Below are positions 33,008 to 42,476 of a stretch of DNA of 64,000 nucleotides, one piece after another; position 1 is the stretch's first letter, and every line of letters begins with the position of its first letter. This stretch comes from JALNZU01 sp964463695 (GTDB lineage Bacteria; Bacteroidota; Bacteroidia; Bacteroidales; F082): contig CAYXCZ010000001.1 in the NCBI GenBank assembly GCA_964463695.1, forward strand, positions 1 to 64,000, read 5' to 3'. The notes below the pieces were generated by a model, which was given only the letters and a program-made list of their open reading frames with translations, was not told where the DNA came from and made no database searches. The position numbers and the translations under genes were made by a program.

Positions 33008-33181
33008 ATCTACCTTGATAAATATTTAATATTATGCAAAGAAACAAAATTAGTTTGGGAGATTTCTAAGGAAATGAATAAAAAAACGATTATAAACTAA
33101 GTTCTTTATCAATAAAACATTTGATCTAAATCAATTTATGAAATTAGCAAAGAATCGCATGCTGATTTAATGATGATATAC

Positions 33182-33189
33182 TATCTTTG
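33182..33189 (+). promoter_or_regulatory. Promoter -7 box for the T9SS Plug gene
   Basis: TATCTTTG, 38 nt before the ATG at 33228. The base after it is T rather than the usual C, and no -33 match was seen. Confidence 0.45.
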
Positions 33190-33227
33190 TTATGTGATTT
33201 CTGTAAAACACCTATGTCTTTGATGAT

Positions 33228-34526
33228 ATGATTGCCTTCCAAAATTCTAAACATATTAAAAAATTAAAATTACTAACACTACTTCTTGTGTTTGTTTCTG
33301 TTGTTTGTAACGCCCAATTTCCATTTGAATCTCAAAACAAAAGATACAACGATCAGGTTCAAACAGTTCTGCTTCATCCTGTTGATGAGCCCTTGTCGCA
33401 GGCACTCATTTTAGCTGATGCCACAAATGCATTATCGCTTTCGTTCGATGTAATTGGAGATATTGCCTACACCTATAATTATACCTTGATTCACTGCAAT
33501 CACCAGTGGGAGCCGAGTGATTTACGACCTAATGAATATATCGAAGGTTACCATGAAGATCAAATTAATGATTACAGATTTTCGCTCAACACATTGACAC
33601 CGTATATTCATTACAAACTTGTTTTCCCAACATCCTATTTAAAGCCAAAGCTTTCAGGCAACTACCTTTTAGTGGTCTACAACGGAGAATTGGTTAAGGA
33701 GAATTTGTTATTTACCCGTCGGCTGCAGGTTGTTGATCCCAGGATAACGCTCAAAGCAAGTGTGCCTCAGCATAATCGTGATTCAAAGTATGGGCGAACT
33801 CATCAACAAGTGGATGTTGAAGCTCTTATACCAGCCTACTTAGGAAACATTCCTGCCAACTCATTCTTTTTAACCATTCAGCAAAATGGCAGAACCGACA
33901 ATATTGTCGAAGGTCTGCAACCTAGTCAAACTTATACTGACCATTTGGTTTATGAATATCTAAACGAAACTGTTTTCGAAGGCAGTAACCACTGGCGAAA
34001 CCTTGACCTTAAGAGTTTTAAATATCAATCGGAACGGATCGACCGCATTATCACAGGTGATGATTATTTCACAGTTAAGCTTTGGGAAGACCAACGCAGA
34101 AACAGACAGGTGTATGCATCTGATATCGACATACATGGCAAAAAACTTATTCAAGCGCGTCAAGATCAGGATACTGATATAGAAGGTGATTATGCCTGGG
34201 TTGAATTTTCGCTGCCTTACTCTGCTCCCCTAACTCACGGGGAGATACATATTTTAGGAGCGGCAAACGATTGGGATATTGATGCCACAAGCAGAATGCG
34301 CTATAATTATCAAATGAAAAGATATGAAGCATCACTATTTTTAAAACAAGGCTATTATAATTATCTGTACGGAATTAAAGAAACAGGAGAAAAAGCTGTC
34401 CTGACAGAAGAGATTGAAGGTTCTCATTGGGATAATCAGCATGAATATTTAATAAGTCTTTACTTCCGAAAACCAGGAACATCTTACGACCAACTTATTG
34501 GCACAATCTTGATAAATTCTCATTAA
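33228..34526 (+). CDS. Type IX secretion Plug-family protein (DUF5103)
   Basis: A 432-residue protein with a signal peptide (LLTLLLVFVSVVCNAQ, cleavage after about residue 29). The mature part matches the DUF5103 family, renamed after the Plug protein that closes the SprA translocon in the type IX system: VQTVLLHPVDEPLSQALILADATNALSLSFDVIGDIAYTYNYTLIHCNHQWEPSDL is a clear N-terminal motif, and the C-terminal half has FSLPYSAPLTHGEIHILGAANDW, a sandwich-like domain. It is expected at the periplasmic side of the outer membrane. No other T9SS core gene is in the window. It has its own promoter. Confidence 0.8.
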   Translation: MIAFQNSKHIKKLKLLTLLLVFVSVVCNAQFPFESQNKRYNDQVQTVLLHPVDEPLSQALILADATNALSLSFDVIGDIAYTYNYTLIHCNHQWEPSDLRPNEYIEGYHEDQINDYRFSLNTLTPYIHYKLVFPTSYLKPKLSGNYLLVVYNGELVKENLLFTRRLQVVDPRITLKASVPQHNRDSKYGRTHQQVDVEALIPAYLGNIPANSFFLTIQQNGRTDNIVEGLQPSQTYTDHLVYEYLNETVFEGSNHWRNLDLKSFKYQSERIDRIITGDDYFTVKLWEDQRRNRQVYASDIDIHGKKLIQARQDQDTDIEGDYAWVEFSLPYSAPLTHGEIHILGAANDWDIDATSRMRYNYQMKRYEASLFLKQGYYNYLYGIKETGEKAVLTEEIEGSHWDNQHEYLISLYFRKPGTSYDQLIGTILINSH

Positions 34527-34639
34527 TACATTATTTTCCAAATGTTGGAAATTAATTTAACTTTAGAACTCATAATTCATTGTTAGACTGTTCTTTAACT
34601 TTTGGTATCAAAATTGAAATATTTTCAAAAACAAGTATC

Positions 34640-36664
34640 ATGAAAAATAGTATCATTTTCATTTTCATCCTGATCATTACCGGATTTTATAGCTGCAATA
34701 AGAACTTACCTCCAAACACTCCTGAAGACAAAACGAAGATGGAGAAACTTAATGTTCCTGCTTCATTCGACTGGTCTACAACTAAATCTGTTAAATTGGT
34801 TATCACTGCTTTAGATAATCAGGATCAGCCAATTACCGGAGCAAAGTTTTTTATTTTTACAAAAGACCCTGAGTTAGGTGGTACACTGATTTTGAGTGGG
34901 GTAACAGATATAACAGGCAGATATAGTGTTGATTACAAAGTACCTTCATACTACACCGAACTTTATGTTTCAACCAACTATGTAGGTCTTGTGTCGGACC
35001 AAATTGTGGCGCTTGACGCCAATGGCTTCGACATTGTTTTTGGAGGAAGCACTCCCAATATGGTTTCAAAATCGGAAATTATAAATAAGTCGGTAAATAC
35101 TGTTTATAAATACCTTGGTACATACAACACTCAGGGTGTTCCAAACTACCTTGAACCAGAAAATGATGTCATCTCAGCAGCATTTCTAAACGATATTAAC
35201 AATACATTACCCGAACGAATTGCCTTGCCAGTATCTCATCCTGAATATTTTAACCCTATTTATGATCATAACATCCGTTTAGTTGAAACCTGCGATGTTT
35301 GGGTAACATTTGTGACTGAAGGAGCAGGATATCGTAATGTTCTAGGATTTTATACCTATCCGACAAATAACCCTCCGGAAGTACCTGCTGAAATTGACAG
35401 CATCACAATTATTTTTCCAAATGCCTCCCTTGCAGGAAGCGGTGGTGGATTACAACCCGGAAACAAAGTCAAGATTGGTCGCTTCAACGCCAACACCACC
35501 ATTGCATGGGCTTTAATTGCAGATGGATGGAATGGTCAGGTAACAAACGGAAAGTGGATTGTTTATTCTACAAAGCCATTAAATCAAACACCAAATCCAC
35601 TACACAGTCAACATACTGTTTTGCTTCGCGACCCGGGAAGGCAGCGCTTTTTGCTTGGTATTGAAGACATTAAACGCAATCAAACTGGAAGCGACCACGA
35701 TTTTAACGATGCTGTTTTCTTTGTGACGGCCAATCCGGTTCAGGCTGTTGACCCAACCGACCTTCCAATTGTTGATTACACTGGTGATGACACCGATGGT
35801 GATGAAGTCCCTAACAATTTTGATGACTATCCGGATGATCCCACCAAAGCATTTAACAATTATTTCTTTAACAAAGGTAGTTTTGGAACACTTGCTTTTG
35901 AAGACTTATGGCCTTACAGAGGCGATTACGATTTTAATGACGCAGTAATTGACTATAACTTTAATCAGATTACAAATGGAACGAACAAAGTTGTTGAATT
36001 AAAGGCAACTTTTATCCTCAGAGCTCATGGCGCGTTTTATCACAATGGGTTTGGATTCGAGCTTCCAATTTCTGCTGACAAGATAGAATCGGTGAGTGGC
36101 CAAGTCGTTACAAATGATTATATTCTTCTACAAAGTAATGGAACTGAACAAGATCAGACCAACGCAACTATTATTGTTTGGGACGATTCCTACAATATTT
36201 TACCTCCGCAAGGAAGTAGCATAGGTGCCAATACAACTCCTGAAGTACCATTTATTGTACCAGATACACTTGAAGTTACAGTCACGCTTAAGGAAGCTGT
36301 GCCTTTGAATGAAATGGGAATTCCACCTTATAATCCTTTCATTATCATTAACAAAGATCGCGGCCTGGAAGTACATTTACCTGACCTGCCACCTACATCT
36401 CTGGCAAATCAGGCATTGCTTGGAACCGGACATGATAATAGTATACCTTCAAGTGGCAGGTATTATAAAACAATAAATAACTTGCCCTGGGCAATAAACA
36501 TTATCGAAAGGTTTGAATACCCAATTGAGAAAGCTGAAATTTTAGATGTTTATCTCAAATTTGGTGAATGGGCTGAAAGTGGCGGTGAGCTTTTCAACGA
36601 CTGGTACAAGGATTCGGAAGGATACAGGAATGAAGAAAAAGTGTATCAGCCTGTAGCTAAGTAG
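34640..36664 (+). CDS. LruC-domain lipoprotein with calcium-type repeats
   Basis: A 674-residue lipoprotein: signal peptide MKNSIIFIFILIITGFYSCN with lipid Cys near residue 19, followed by a beta-rich N-terminal region (an adhesin-like repeat with GAKFFIFTKDPELGG). A DUF4114-like stretch occurs near 300-365 (DPGRQRFLLGIEDIKRNQTGSDHDFNDAVFF), then an acidic calcium-type motif DDTDGDEVPNNFDDYPDDP and GTLAFEDLWPYRGDYDFNDAVIDYNF, the LruC/DUF4842 hallmark. A frame start at 34580 is upstream of the signal peptide and is discarded. Surface location and carbohydrate or calcium binding are plausible; no specific role is known. No T9SS C-terminal domain is evident. Confidence 0.8.
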   Translation: MKNSIIFIFILIITGFYSCNKNLPPNTPEDKTKMEKLNVPASFDWSTTKSVKLVITALDNQDQPITGAKFFIFTKDPELGGTLILSGVTDITGRYSVDYKVPSYYTELYVSTNYVGLVSDQIVALDANGFDIVFGGSTPNMVSKSEIINKSVNTVYKYLGTYNTQGVPNYLEPENDVISAAFLNDINNTLPERIALPVSHPEYFNPIYDHNIRLVETCDVWVTFVTEGAGYRNVLGFYTYPTNNPPEVPAEIDSITIIFPNASLAGSGGGLQPGNKVKIGRFNANTTIAWALIADGWNGQVTNGKWIVYSTKPLNQTPNPLHSQHTVLLRDPGRQRFLLGIEDIKRNQTGSDHDFNDAVFFVTANPVQAVDPTDLPIVDYTGDDTDGDEVPNNFDDYPDDPTKAFNNYFFNKGSFGTLAFEDLWPYRGDYDFNDAVIDYNFNQITNGTNKVVELKATFILRAHGAFYHNGFGFELPISADKIESVSGQVVTNDYILLQSNGTEQDQTNATIIVWDDSYNILPPQGSSIGANTTPEVPFIVPDTLEVTVTLKEAVPLNEMGIPPYNPFIIINKDRGLEVHLPDLPPTSLANQALLGTGHDNSIPSSGRYYKTINNLPWAINIIERFEYPIEKAEILDVYLKFGEWAESGGELFNDWYKDSEGYRNEEKVYQPVAK

Positions 36665-36828
36665 TCGGGTAGAAATTTTCTATACTGATTTTGAGTGATT
36701 TCATAATCAACAGGTTGCGTGTATATTTTGTTATGTTTAAGATGGATTTTCGAACGAACTAGTTTCATAGTTTGTTACTGATCCAGCTTACAAAATTAGC
36801 GGGAACTAAAAGCAATACAGAATATCCT

Positions 36829-36836
36829 TACCTTTG
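36829..36836 (+). promoter_or_regulatory. Promoter -7 box for priA
   Basis: TACCTTTG followed by C, 16 nt upstream of the ATG at 36853; it excludes the longer upstream start at 36772. Confidence 0.55.
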
Positions 36837-36852
36837 CTCCATAGGATTTCCC

Positions 36853-39351
36853 ATGACACAAACCGAAAGAATTACATTATTTGCCGATGTATTGGTACCA
36901 TTACCTGTACCGGGTTTGTTTACCTATAGGATACCTTACGAAATGAATTCGCTCATAAGAACCGGGCAGCGGGTTATTGTTCAATTTGGGAAAAAGAAAA
37001 TCTTTGCAGCTATTGTCAGGAAGCTCCATGAACAAATTCCATCTGATTATACACCCAAGTATATTTTAGGAATTCTGGATGAGAAAGCGATCGTAAATGA
37101 ATCTCAGCTGCATTTTTGGGATTGGATACACCATTATTATATGTGTTATCCCGGCGAAGTAATGGCTGCAGCTCTTCCTGGCGCATTGAAGTTAGCAAGC
37201 GAATCTAAGATTGTGTTGAACGATCAGTACACTTTCGACACGCAAATATTGAGTGATAATGAGTTCCTTATCACAGAAGCACTTTCGATTCAGCCGCAGC
37301 TAAGTATAGGCGAAGTTTCTCAAATTGTTGGTTTTCAAAAAGTAATGCCACTGATAAAAACGATGATTGAAAAAAAGATCATCGTTATGGAAGAAGAACT
37401 TCAGGAAAAATACAGGGTTAAAACAGAACGAGTTGCCTGCATCAATGAGCTATACAGAGATGAAGACCAACTGAGGCAACTAATGGATTCATTATCGAAA
37501 CGAGCTTACAAACAATTGGAAATTTTGATGGTTTATCTTAGGGAAACTCGATTTCCACAGGGTGATTCAATTAATGTCCCTTTGAAAAAACTGCTCGAAG
37601 GGGCTGGTGCAAGCAGTAGTCAATTCAAGGCATTGACTGATAAGCAGGTATTTGTTGTTTCGGAACAAACGGTTAGCCGACTCCAAACCTATACTGCCAC
37701 ACATGACCCTGCAAAAATTATTCTCACTTCTCATCAGCAGGAAGCTCTGCAAAGCATTCAACAACAACTTATTAATAAAGATGTTGTGTTGTTACACGGG
37801 GTAACATCCAGTGGGAAAACCGAACTTTATATCAAGCTCATTGCATCATATCTTTCTCAAGGAAAACAGATTCTTTACCTTTTACCTGAAATAGCACTTA
37901 CCACTCAGATTATAGGAAGGCTTAAGGCATATTTCGGAAAAAAGATCGGAGTTTATCATAGTAGATATAATCCAAATGAGAAAGTTGAAGTTTGGAATAA
38001 AGTACTTGATTATCAAAAAGATGCTGATAATGAACATCAAATCATACTTGGTCCCCGATCAGCACTTTTTTTACCTTTCAGCGATTTAGGTTTAATCATT
38101 GTTGACGAGGAACATGATAGTTCATTCAAACAAAATGAGCCTGCACCCCGATATCAGGCCAGAGATGCTGCTATTGTGCTTGCGCAAATGAGTGGCGCAA
38201 AAGTATTATTGGGTTCAGCGACACCTTCGTTTGAAAGTTATTTCAATGCAAAAGCTGAAAAATTTGGACTTACAACACTCTCTGAACGGTATGGCGGGAT
38301 TCAAATGCCTGATATACAAATTGTAAACATGCGTGAGGAGAAAAAAAGGAAAACACTTCAGTCGCATTTTAGCTCTGTTCTTTTGCAAGAAATCAAGCAA
38401 GCTATTGCAGCAAAGGAGCAAGTTATACTTTTCCAGAATCGTCGTGGTTTCTCACTCAGGCTCGAATGTGAACATTGCAATTGGGTTCCTGAATGTCGTA
38501 ACTGTGATGTGAGTTTGATTTATCACAAGAAACAAAACATGCTCCGTTGTCACTATTGCGGGTATGCGATCGCCGTTCCTTCCAATTGTCCCACATGTAA
38601 CAGCACCGGAATAAAAATGCACGGCTTTGGTACTGAGAAGGTTGAAGAAGAGCTGGGAATAATTCTACCTGAATTAAAAATTGCCCGGCTGGATCTGGAT
38701 ACTACACGCAGTAAATATGCATTTCAGGAGATAATCGAATCATTCTCGAATGGAAAGAGTAATGTTCTTGTTGGAACACAAATGGTTACAAAAGGATTAG
38801 ATTTCGATAAAGTAAGTGTGGTTGGCGTTCTCAATGCTGACAATATGCTATCTTATCCAGATTTCAGAGCATTTGAACGAAGCTTTCAACTCATGGCACA
38901 GGTTAGTGGCAGGTCGGGAAGGAAAAACAAAAGAGGAAAAGTAATTATTCAAACCTATCAGCCCAAACATCAGATGATGAATTATGTGCTGACGAACGAT
39001 TACCAAATGCTGTTTCTTCATCAAATGAGTGAACGAAAAAAATTCAATTACCCACCCTACTACCGGATTATTATGATTCAGCTACTTCACCGCGACAATC
39101 ATCTTGTGAATCTGGCAGCTTATGATTTGGCAAAGATGCTTAAAACCAATCCTAATTACGACTTGCTTGGCCCCGAGTACCCAATAATTTCAAGAATTAA
39201 ATCGCTCTATATCAAACAAATAATTATAAAATTTGCCCGGTCACAAAACGCTGCCGAAATTAAAAAAATGGTAGCAGATCATATTTATAATCTTCAGACT
39301 ACTGAAAACTACAAATCGGTCAGAGTGCATATCGACGTTGACCCACAATAA
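36853..39351 (+). CDS. priA: Primosomal replication helicase PriA
   Basis: An 832-residue 3'-5' helicase. The N-terminal 3'-DNA-end-binding domain opens ITLFADVLVPLPVPGLFTYRIP. Walker A is HGVTSSGKTELY near residue 315, the DEEH box is IIVDEEHDSSFKQNEP near 415, and GSATPSFES follows. Eight cysteines in CEHCNWVPECRNC and CHYCG with CPTC (about 537-585) hold two zinc ions. Late motifs VLVGTQMVTKGLDFDKV and LMAQVSGRSGRKN close the helicase core. It restarts stalled replication forks. The open frame begins at 36772, but the promoter box at 36829-36836 and the family alignment favour ATG 36853. Confidence 0.95.
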   Translation: MTQTERITLFADVLVPLPVPGLFTYRIPYEMNSLIRTGQRVIVQFGKKKIFAAIVRKLHEQIPSDYTPKYILGILDEKAIVNESQLHFWDWIHHYYMCYPGEVMAAALPGALKLASESKIVLNDQYTFDTQILSDNEFLITEALSIQPQLSIGEVSQIVGFQKVMPLIKTMIEKKIIVMEEELQEKYRVKTERVACINELYRDEDQLRQLMDSLSKRAYKQLEILMVYLRETRFPQGDSINVPLKKLLEGAGASSSQFKALTDKQVFVVSEQTVSRLQTYTATHDPAKIILTSHQQEALQSIQQQLINKDVVLLHGVTSSGKTELYIKLIASYLSQGKQILYLLPEIALTTQIIGRLKAYFGKKIGVYHSRYNPNEKVEVWNKVLDYQKDADNEHQIILGPRSALFLPFSDLGLIIVDEEHDSSFKQNEPAPRYQARDAAIVLAQMSGAKVLLGSATPSFESYFNAKAEKFGLTTLSERYGGIQMPDIQIVNMREEKKRKTLQSHFSSVLLQEIKQAIAAKEQVILFQNRRGFSLRLECEHCNWVPECRNCDVSLIYHKKQNMLRCHYCGYAIAVPSNCPTCNSTGIKMHGFGTEKVEEELGIILPELKIARLDLDTTRSKYAFQEIIESFSNGKSNVLVGTQMVTKGLDFDKVSVVGVLNADNMLSYPDFRAFERSFQLMAQVSGRSGRKNKRGKVIIQTYQPKHQMMNYVLTNDYQMLFLHQMSERKKFNYPPYYRIIMIQLLHRDNHLVNLAAYDLAKMLKTNPNYDLLGPEYPIISRIKSLYIKQIIIKFARSQNAAEIKKMVADHIYNLQTTENYKSVRVHIDVDPQ

Positions 39352-39459
39352 AAAATCTTAAAACATTTCTTAAAAGGAATCATTTTATTCCTTTCAATGT
39401 TTAATGCACATTGAACAAATCAGAACCTCTAATTGTCATCTATTTTCAAACATTCATTT

Positions 39460-41898
39460 ATGCGTTTTTACACACTTTTATTAGCATTTACACTTTCAAT
39501 ACCTTTTTTATCATTTTCGAAAGATATTACTCCATCAGATGTTGATGGCGGTATAAAAGGCAAGGTTGTTGACAAAGCCAGCAATACTGCTCTTGAATAC
39601 GCAACAGTAATGGTATACAACCAACAGGATTCAAGTTTTGTTGCAGGAGGTATTTCCGGAAAATCAGGCGAGTTCGATATAAAACTTAAACCTGGCAAAT
39701 ATTATGTTACAGTTCAATTTATAGCTTACAAATCCATTACTCTTAACAATATCATTCTCGAAAAAGGTTCAAAATCAAAAGATTTAGGCGAACTCAGCGT
39801 TACACCTGACTCCGAGTTACTTGATGAAATTGAAGTTGTTGCCGAACGCACAACTGTTGAAATGAGTTTGGACAAACGTATTATCAATATTGGGAAAGAC
39901 ATGACTTCAAAGGCTGGAAATGCTATTGAAGTACTCGAAAATATCCCATCTGTAACGGTAGATATCGAAGGAAATGTAAGTTTACGCGGTGATGACGGAG
40001 TAAGAATACTTATTGATGGAAAAGTATCAGGACTGGCTGGAATCAGCAGTCGCGATGCATTGCGTTCCATTTCTTCCGACATGATTGAGCGAATTGAAAT
40101 CGTTACCAATCCATCTGTAAGATATGACGCTGAAGGAACATCGGGGATTATCAACATTGTTTTAAAGAAAGATCGCCGAAAGGGTTTCAATGGTTCAATA
40201 GATGTTAGCGCAGGGTATCCGCTTCAGGGAGGTTTGGGGATAAACACAAATTACCGGTTAAAGAAAGTGAACTTGTTCGCAAACTACAACCTGAATTATC
40301 GTGAAAATATTGGGTCAGGAACATCATACAGAGAATATTACAGAGAACCTACTTTTATAACAGAACAAGAAAACGAACGCAATCGCAGGGGGCTTAGCAA
40401 TACTTTCAGAACCGGTGCAGAATATTTCATCAACCCCAACAACTCATTGACGTTTAGTATTATGTATCGTTTTGCTGATCAAAACAACACATCAACTATA
40501 ACTTATAATGACTATCAACCTGCAGGCACATTAATGAGTAAAAGCAGCCGAATTGAAGAGCAAAAAGAAAAAGAGCCAAACCTTCAATATGCACTTGACT
40601 ACCGTAAGCAGTTTAAGAAAAAAGACCAGTTATTAACGGCAAGCGTGCAATATTTCAATAATTCAGAAGATGCTGCATCTGACATTACAGAACACATAAT
40701 TATGCCTGAATTGCCTTATGCTGCGGATATCCTTCAAAAAACAGCAAATAAAGAAAAGGAATCCAACCTACAAATGCAGGCAGATTATTTTCACCCCTTT
40801 TGGAAAAAGGCAAAGTTAGAAACTGGTATTAAATTACAAATCAGGGAAATAGCTAATAATTATCAGGTTGAAGATCAGGATGAATCCGGAAATCTTACGA
40901 TCAACCCAGAATTTACAAACCATTTCGACTACAACGAGAAAATTTATGCTGCATATGCACAATTTGGAAATGATGCAGGAAGATTTTCATATCAGTTAGG
41001 CTTACGAACGGAGTACTCTGATATTCGGACAATCTTGTATGAAACAAATGAAGACAACCGTAATCAGTACCCTGATCTCTTTCCTTCGGCACATTTCACC
41101 TATAAAATGACAGAAAAAGATAATATACAGATCAGTTATAGCCGAAGGATCAGACGCCCTGGATTCTGGCAGCTGAATCCATTTCGAACATATTCCGACA
41201 ATAGAAATATTTGGTCAGGAAACCCTGGCCTTCGTCCAGTTTACACCAATTCATTCGAAACAGGCTATCTCCGTTTTTGGAAAAATGCCAGTTTCAATGC
41301 CAATGCATATTATCGTCATAGCATTGATGTTTTTCAGCGTATTGAGCGAGTTACTGAGGAAGGAATTTCCATCTCACGACCTGAAAACTTTGCATCCAGC
41401 GATGCTTACGGTTTAGAATTTATTGGAATGGCTACAGTATCCAAATGGTTTAATATCAATGGAAACGTGAATCTTTTCAGATCACTGACCGAAGGAGATG
41501 CTTACGGAATAAATTATAAAACCGACAATTATTCCTGGACATCAAGGATTTCAGGAAAATTCACCATTGCCAAAGGTTTCGATTCACAACTTTCATTTAA
41601 TTATCAGGGCAAGATGGATACTCCCCAAGGAAGCAGACTTCCTTCATGGACATTGGATCTTGGTTTTGGTAAAGATGTCTTAAAAGGTCAGGGAACCATC
41701 ACCCTCAACGTAAGAGACTTATTCAACACAAGAAGTCATTCTTTTGAAACGTTTGGCGAAAATTTCTACTCAATGAACGATTTCCGCTGGAGCTCAACTA
41801 CAGTGACATTAAATTTCAACTACCGGATTAATCAGCAAAAGAAACGCGCACCTGAAAGAAGAAACATGGAAGGTGATGAAGGAATGATGGAATTTTAA
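39460..41898 (+). CDS. TonB-dependent-receptor-like outer-membrane beta-barrel protein
   Basis: An 812-residue outer-membrane protein. A signal peptide (MRFYTLLLAFTLSIPFLSFS) is followed by a carboxypeptidase-regulatory-like domain (GGIKGKVVDKASNTALEYATVMVYNQQDS, to about 100), a plug domain (EVLENIPSVTVDIEGNVSLRGDDGVRILIDGK) and a barrel of the OMP_b-brl family in the remainder, finishing on aromatic/charged strands. The preceding TTG start (39433) is less likely than the ATG at 39460, where the signal peptide begins. Unlike SusC, the plug is short and no TonB box was identified; the substrate is unknown. It stands alone between priA and a bidirectional terminator. Confidence 0.88.
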   Translation: MRFYTLLLAFTLSIPFLSFSKDITPSDVDGGIKGKVVDKASNTALEYATVMVYNQQDSSFVAGGISGKSGEFDIKLKPGKYYVTVQFIAYKSITLNNIILEKGSKSKDLGELSVTPDSELLDEIEVVAERTTVEMSLDKRIINIGKDMTSKAGNAIEVLENIPSVTVDIEGNVSLRGDDGVRILIDGKVSGLAGISSRDALRSISSDMIERIEIVTNPSVRYDAEGTSGIINIVLKKDRRKGFNGSIDVSAGYPLQGGLGINTNYRLKKVNLFANYNLNYRENIGSGTSYREYYREPTFITEQENERNRRGLSNTFRTGAEYFINPNNSLTFSIMYRFADQNNTSTITYNDYQPAGTLMSKSSRIEEQKEKEPNLQYALDYRKQFKKKDQLLTASVQYFNNSEDAASDITEHIIMPELPYAADILQKTANKEKESNLQMQADYFHPFWKKAKLETGIKLQIREIANNYQVEDQDESGNLTINPEFTNHFDYNEKIYAAYAQFGNDAGRFSYQLGLRTEYSDIRTILYETNEDNRNQYPDLFPSAHFTYKMTEKDNIQISYSRRIRRPGFWQLNPFRTYSDNRNIWSGNPGLRPVYTNSFETGYLRFWKNASFNANAYYRHSIDVFQRIERVTEEGISISRPENFASSDAYGLEFIGMATVSKWFNINGNVNLFRSLTEGDAYGINYKTDNYSWTSRISGKFTIAKGFDSQLSFNYQGKMDTPQGSRLPSWTLDLGFGKDVLKGQGTITLNVRDLFNTRSHSFETFGENFYSMNDFRWSSTTVTLNFNYRINQQKKRAPERRNMEGDEGMMEF

Positions 41899-41971
41899 TC
41901 TATCCAAAAAAACTGCTATTTCCTATCGGTTCTGCCTGACCAGAAAAATGTCAGGTTTACTCAAAACAGAA

Positions 41972-42000
41972 AAGCCCCACCTTTCATAAAGGAGGGGCTT
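41972..42000. terminator. Bidirectional intrinsic terminator
   Basis: AAGCCCC-A-CCTTT paired with AAAGG-A-GGGGCTT (one A-A mismatch, 3-nt loop) lies between the barrel gene (plus) and rpsT (minus), with A/T flanks on both sides. Confidence 0.82.
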
Positions 42001-42021
42001 CATTGTTTCTGTTAAATCTAA

Positions 42022-42276
42022 TTAAGACAGCTTGGCTGCAAATTTTACAGTCTTTGATTTCAGGTTACCAGCTTTATTCTTATGAATGATGTTGCGCTTG
42101 GCCAACTTGTCAATCATTGAATGCAACTTTGGAAGGATTGCATCAGCTTCAACTTTCTCGGTAAGGCTTCTGAATTTCTTCAAAGCATTACGCATTGTTT
42201 TGGCATAGTAGCGGTTATGCAATCTCTTGGTATTATTCTGACGAATTCTCTTGATGGACGATTTGTGATTTGCCAT
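42022..42276 (-). CDS. rpsT: 30S ribosomal protein S20
   Basis: 84 residues of bS20: MANHKSSIKRIRQNNTKRLHNRYYAKTMRNALKKF opening, then LHSMIDKLAKRNIIHKNKAGNLKSKTVKFAAKLS. It is lysine/arginine-rich, alpha-helical and binds the 5' domain of 16S rRNA. A single-gene unit with a clear promoter and a shared terminator. Confidence 0.96.
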   Translation of the reverse strand: MANHKSSIKRIRQNNTKRLHNRYYAKTMRNALKKFRSLTEKVEADAILPKLHSMIDKLAKRNIIHKNKAGNLKSKTVKFAAKLS

Positions 42277-42314
42277 TTTTTTCTTTCTTATTATTCTGAA
42301 TCAATTTCGGGCTG

Positions 42315-42345
42315 CAAAAGTAATGAATTTTATTTGATTACAAAA
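42315..42345 (-). promoter_or_regulatory. Promoter of rpsT
   Basis: Minus-strand TTTTG (42345-42341), 18 bases, TACTTTTG (42322-42315), then CAGCCC. A complete match apart from slightly short spacing; 38 nt before the rpsT start. Confidence 0.75.
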
Positions 42346-42476
42346 CGTAGATCAATATTTTTTGATTTATTTTTCATTCAATTAGGGCGATAAGCATTTT
42401 CATTGACTAAAATCAACCATTATCTCCGCGTACTTTAGTTGAAAAGTCCCTTGAGATAAAAGAATGTCCTGCATCA

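Noticed and set aside
36772..36852. Longer start for PriA
   Set aside because: The added codons lie upstream of or within the promoter box at 36829-36836; homologous sequence begins at the ATG 36853.
39373..39394. Hairpin AAAGGAAT/ATTCCTTT after priA as a terminator
   Set aside because: It lacks a T run after the stem and the stem is AT-rich; evidence is too weak to list as a feature.
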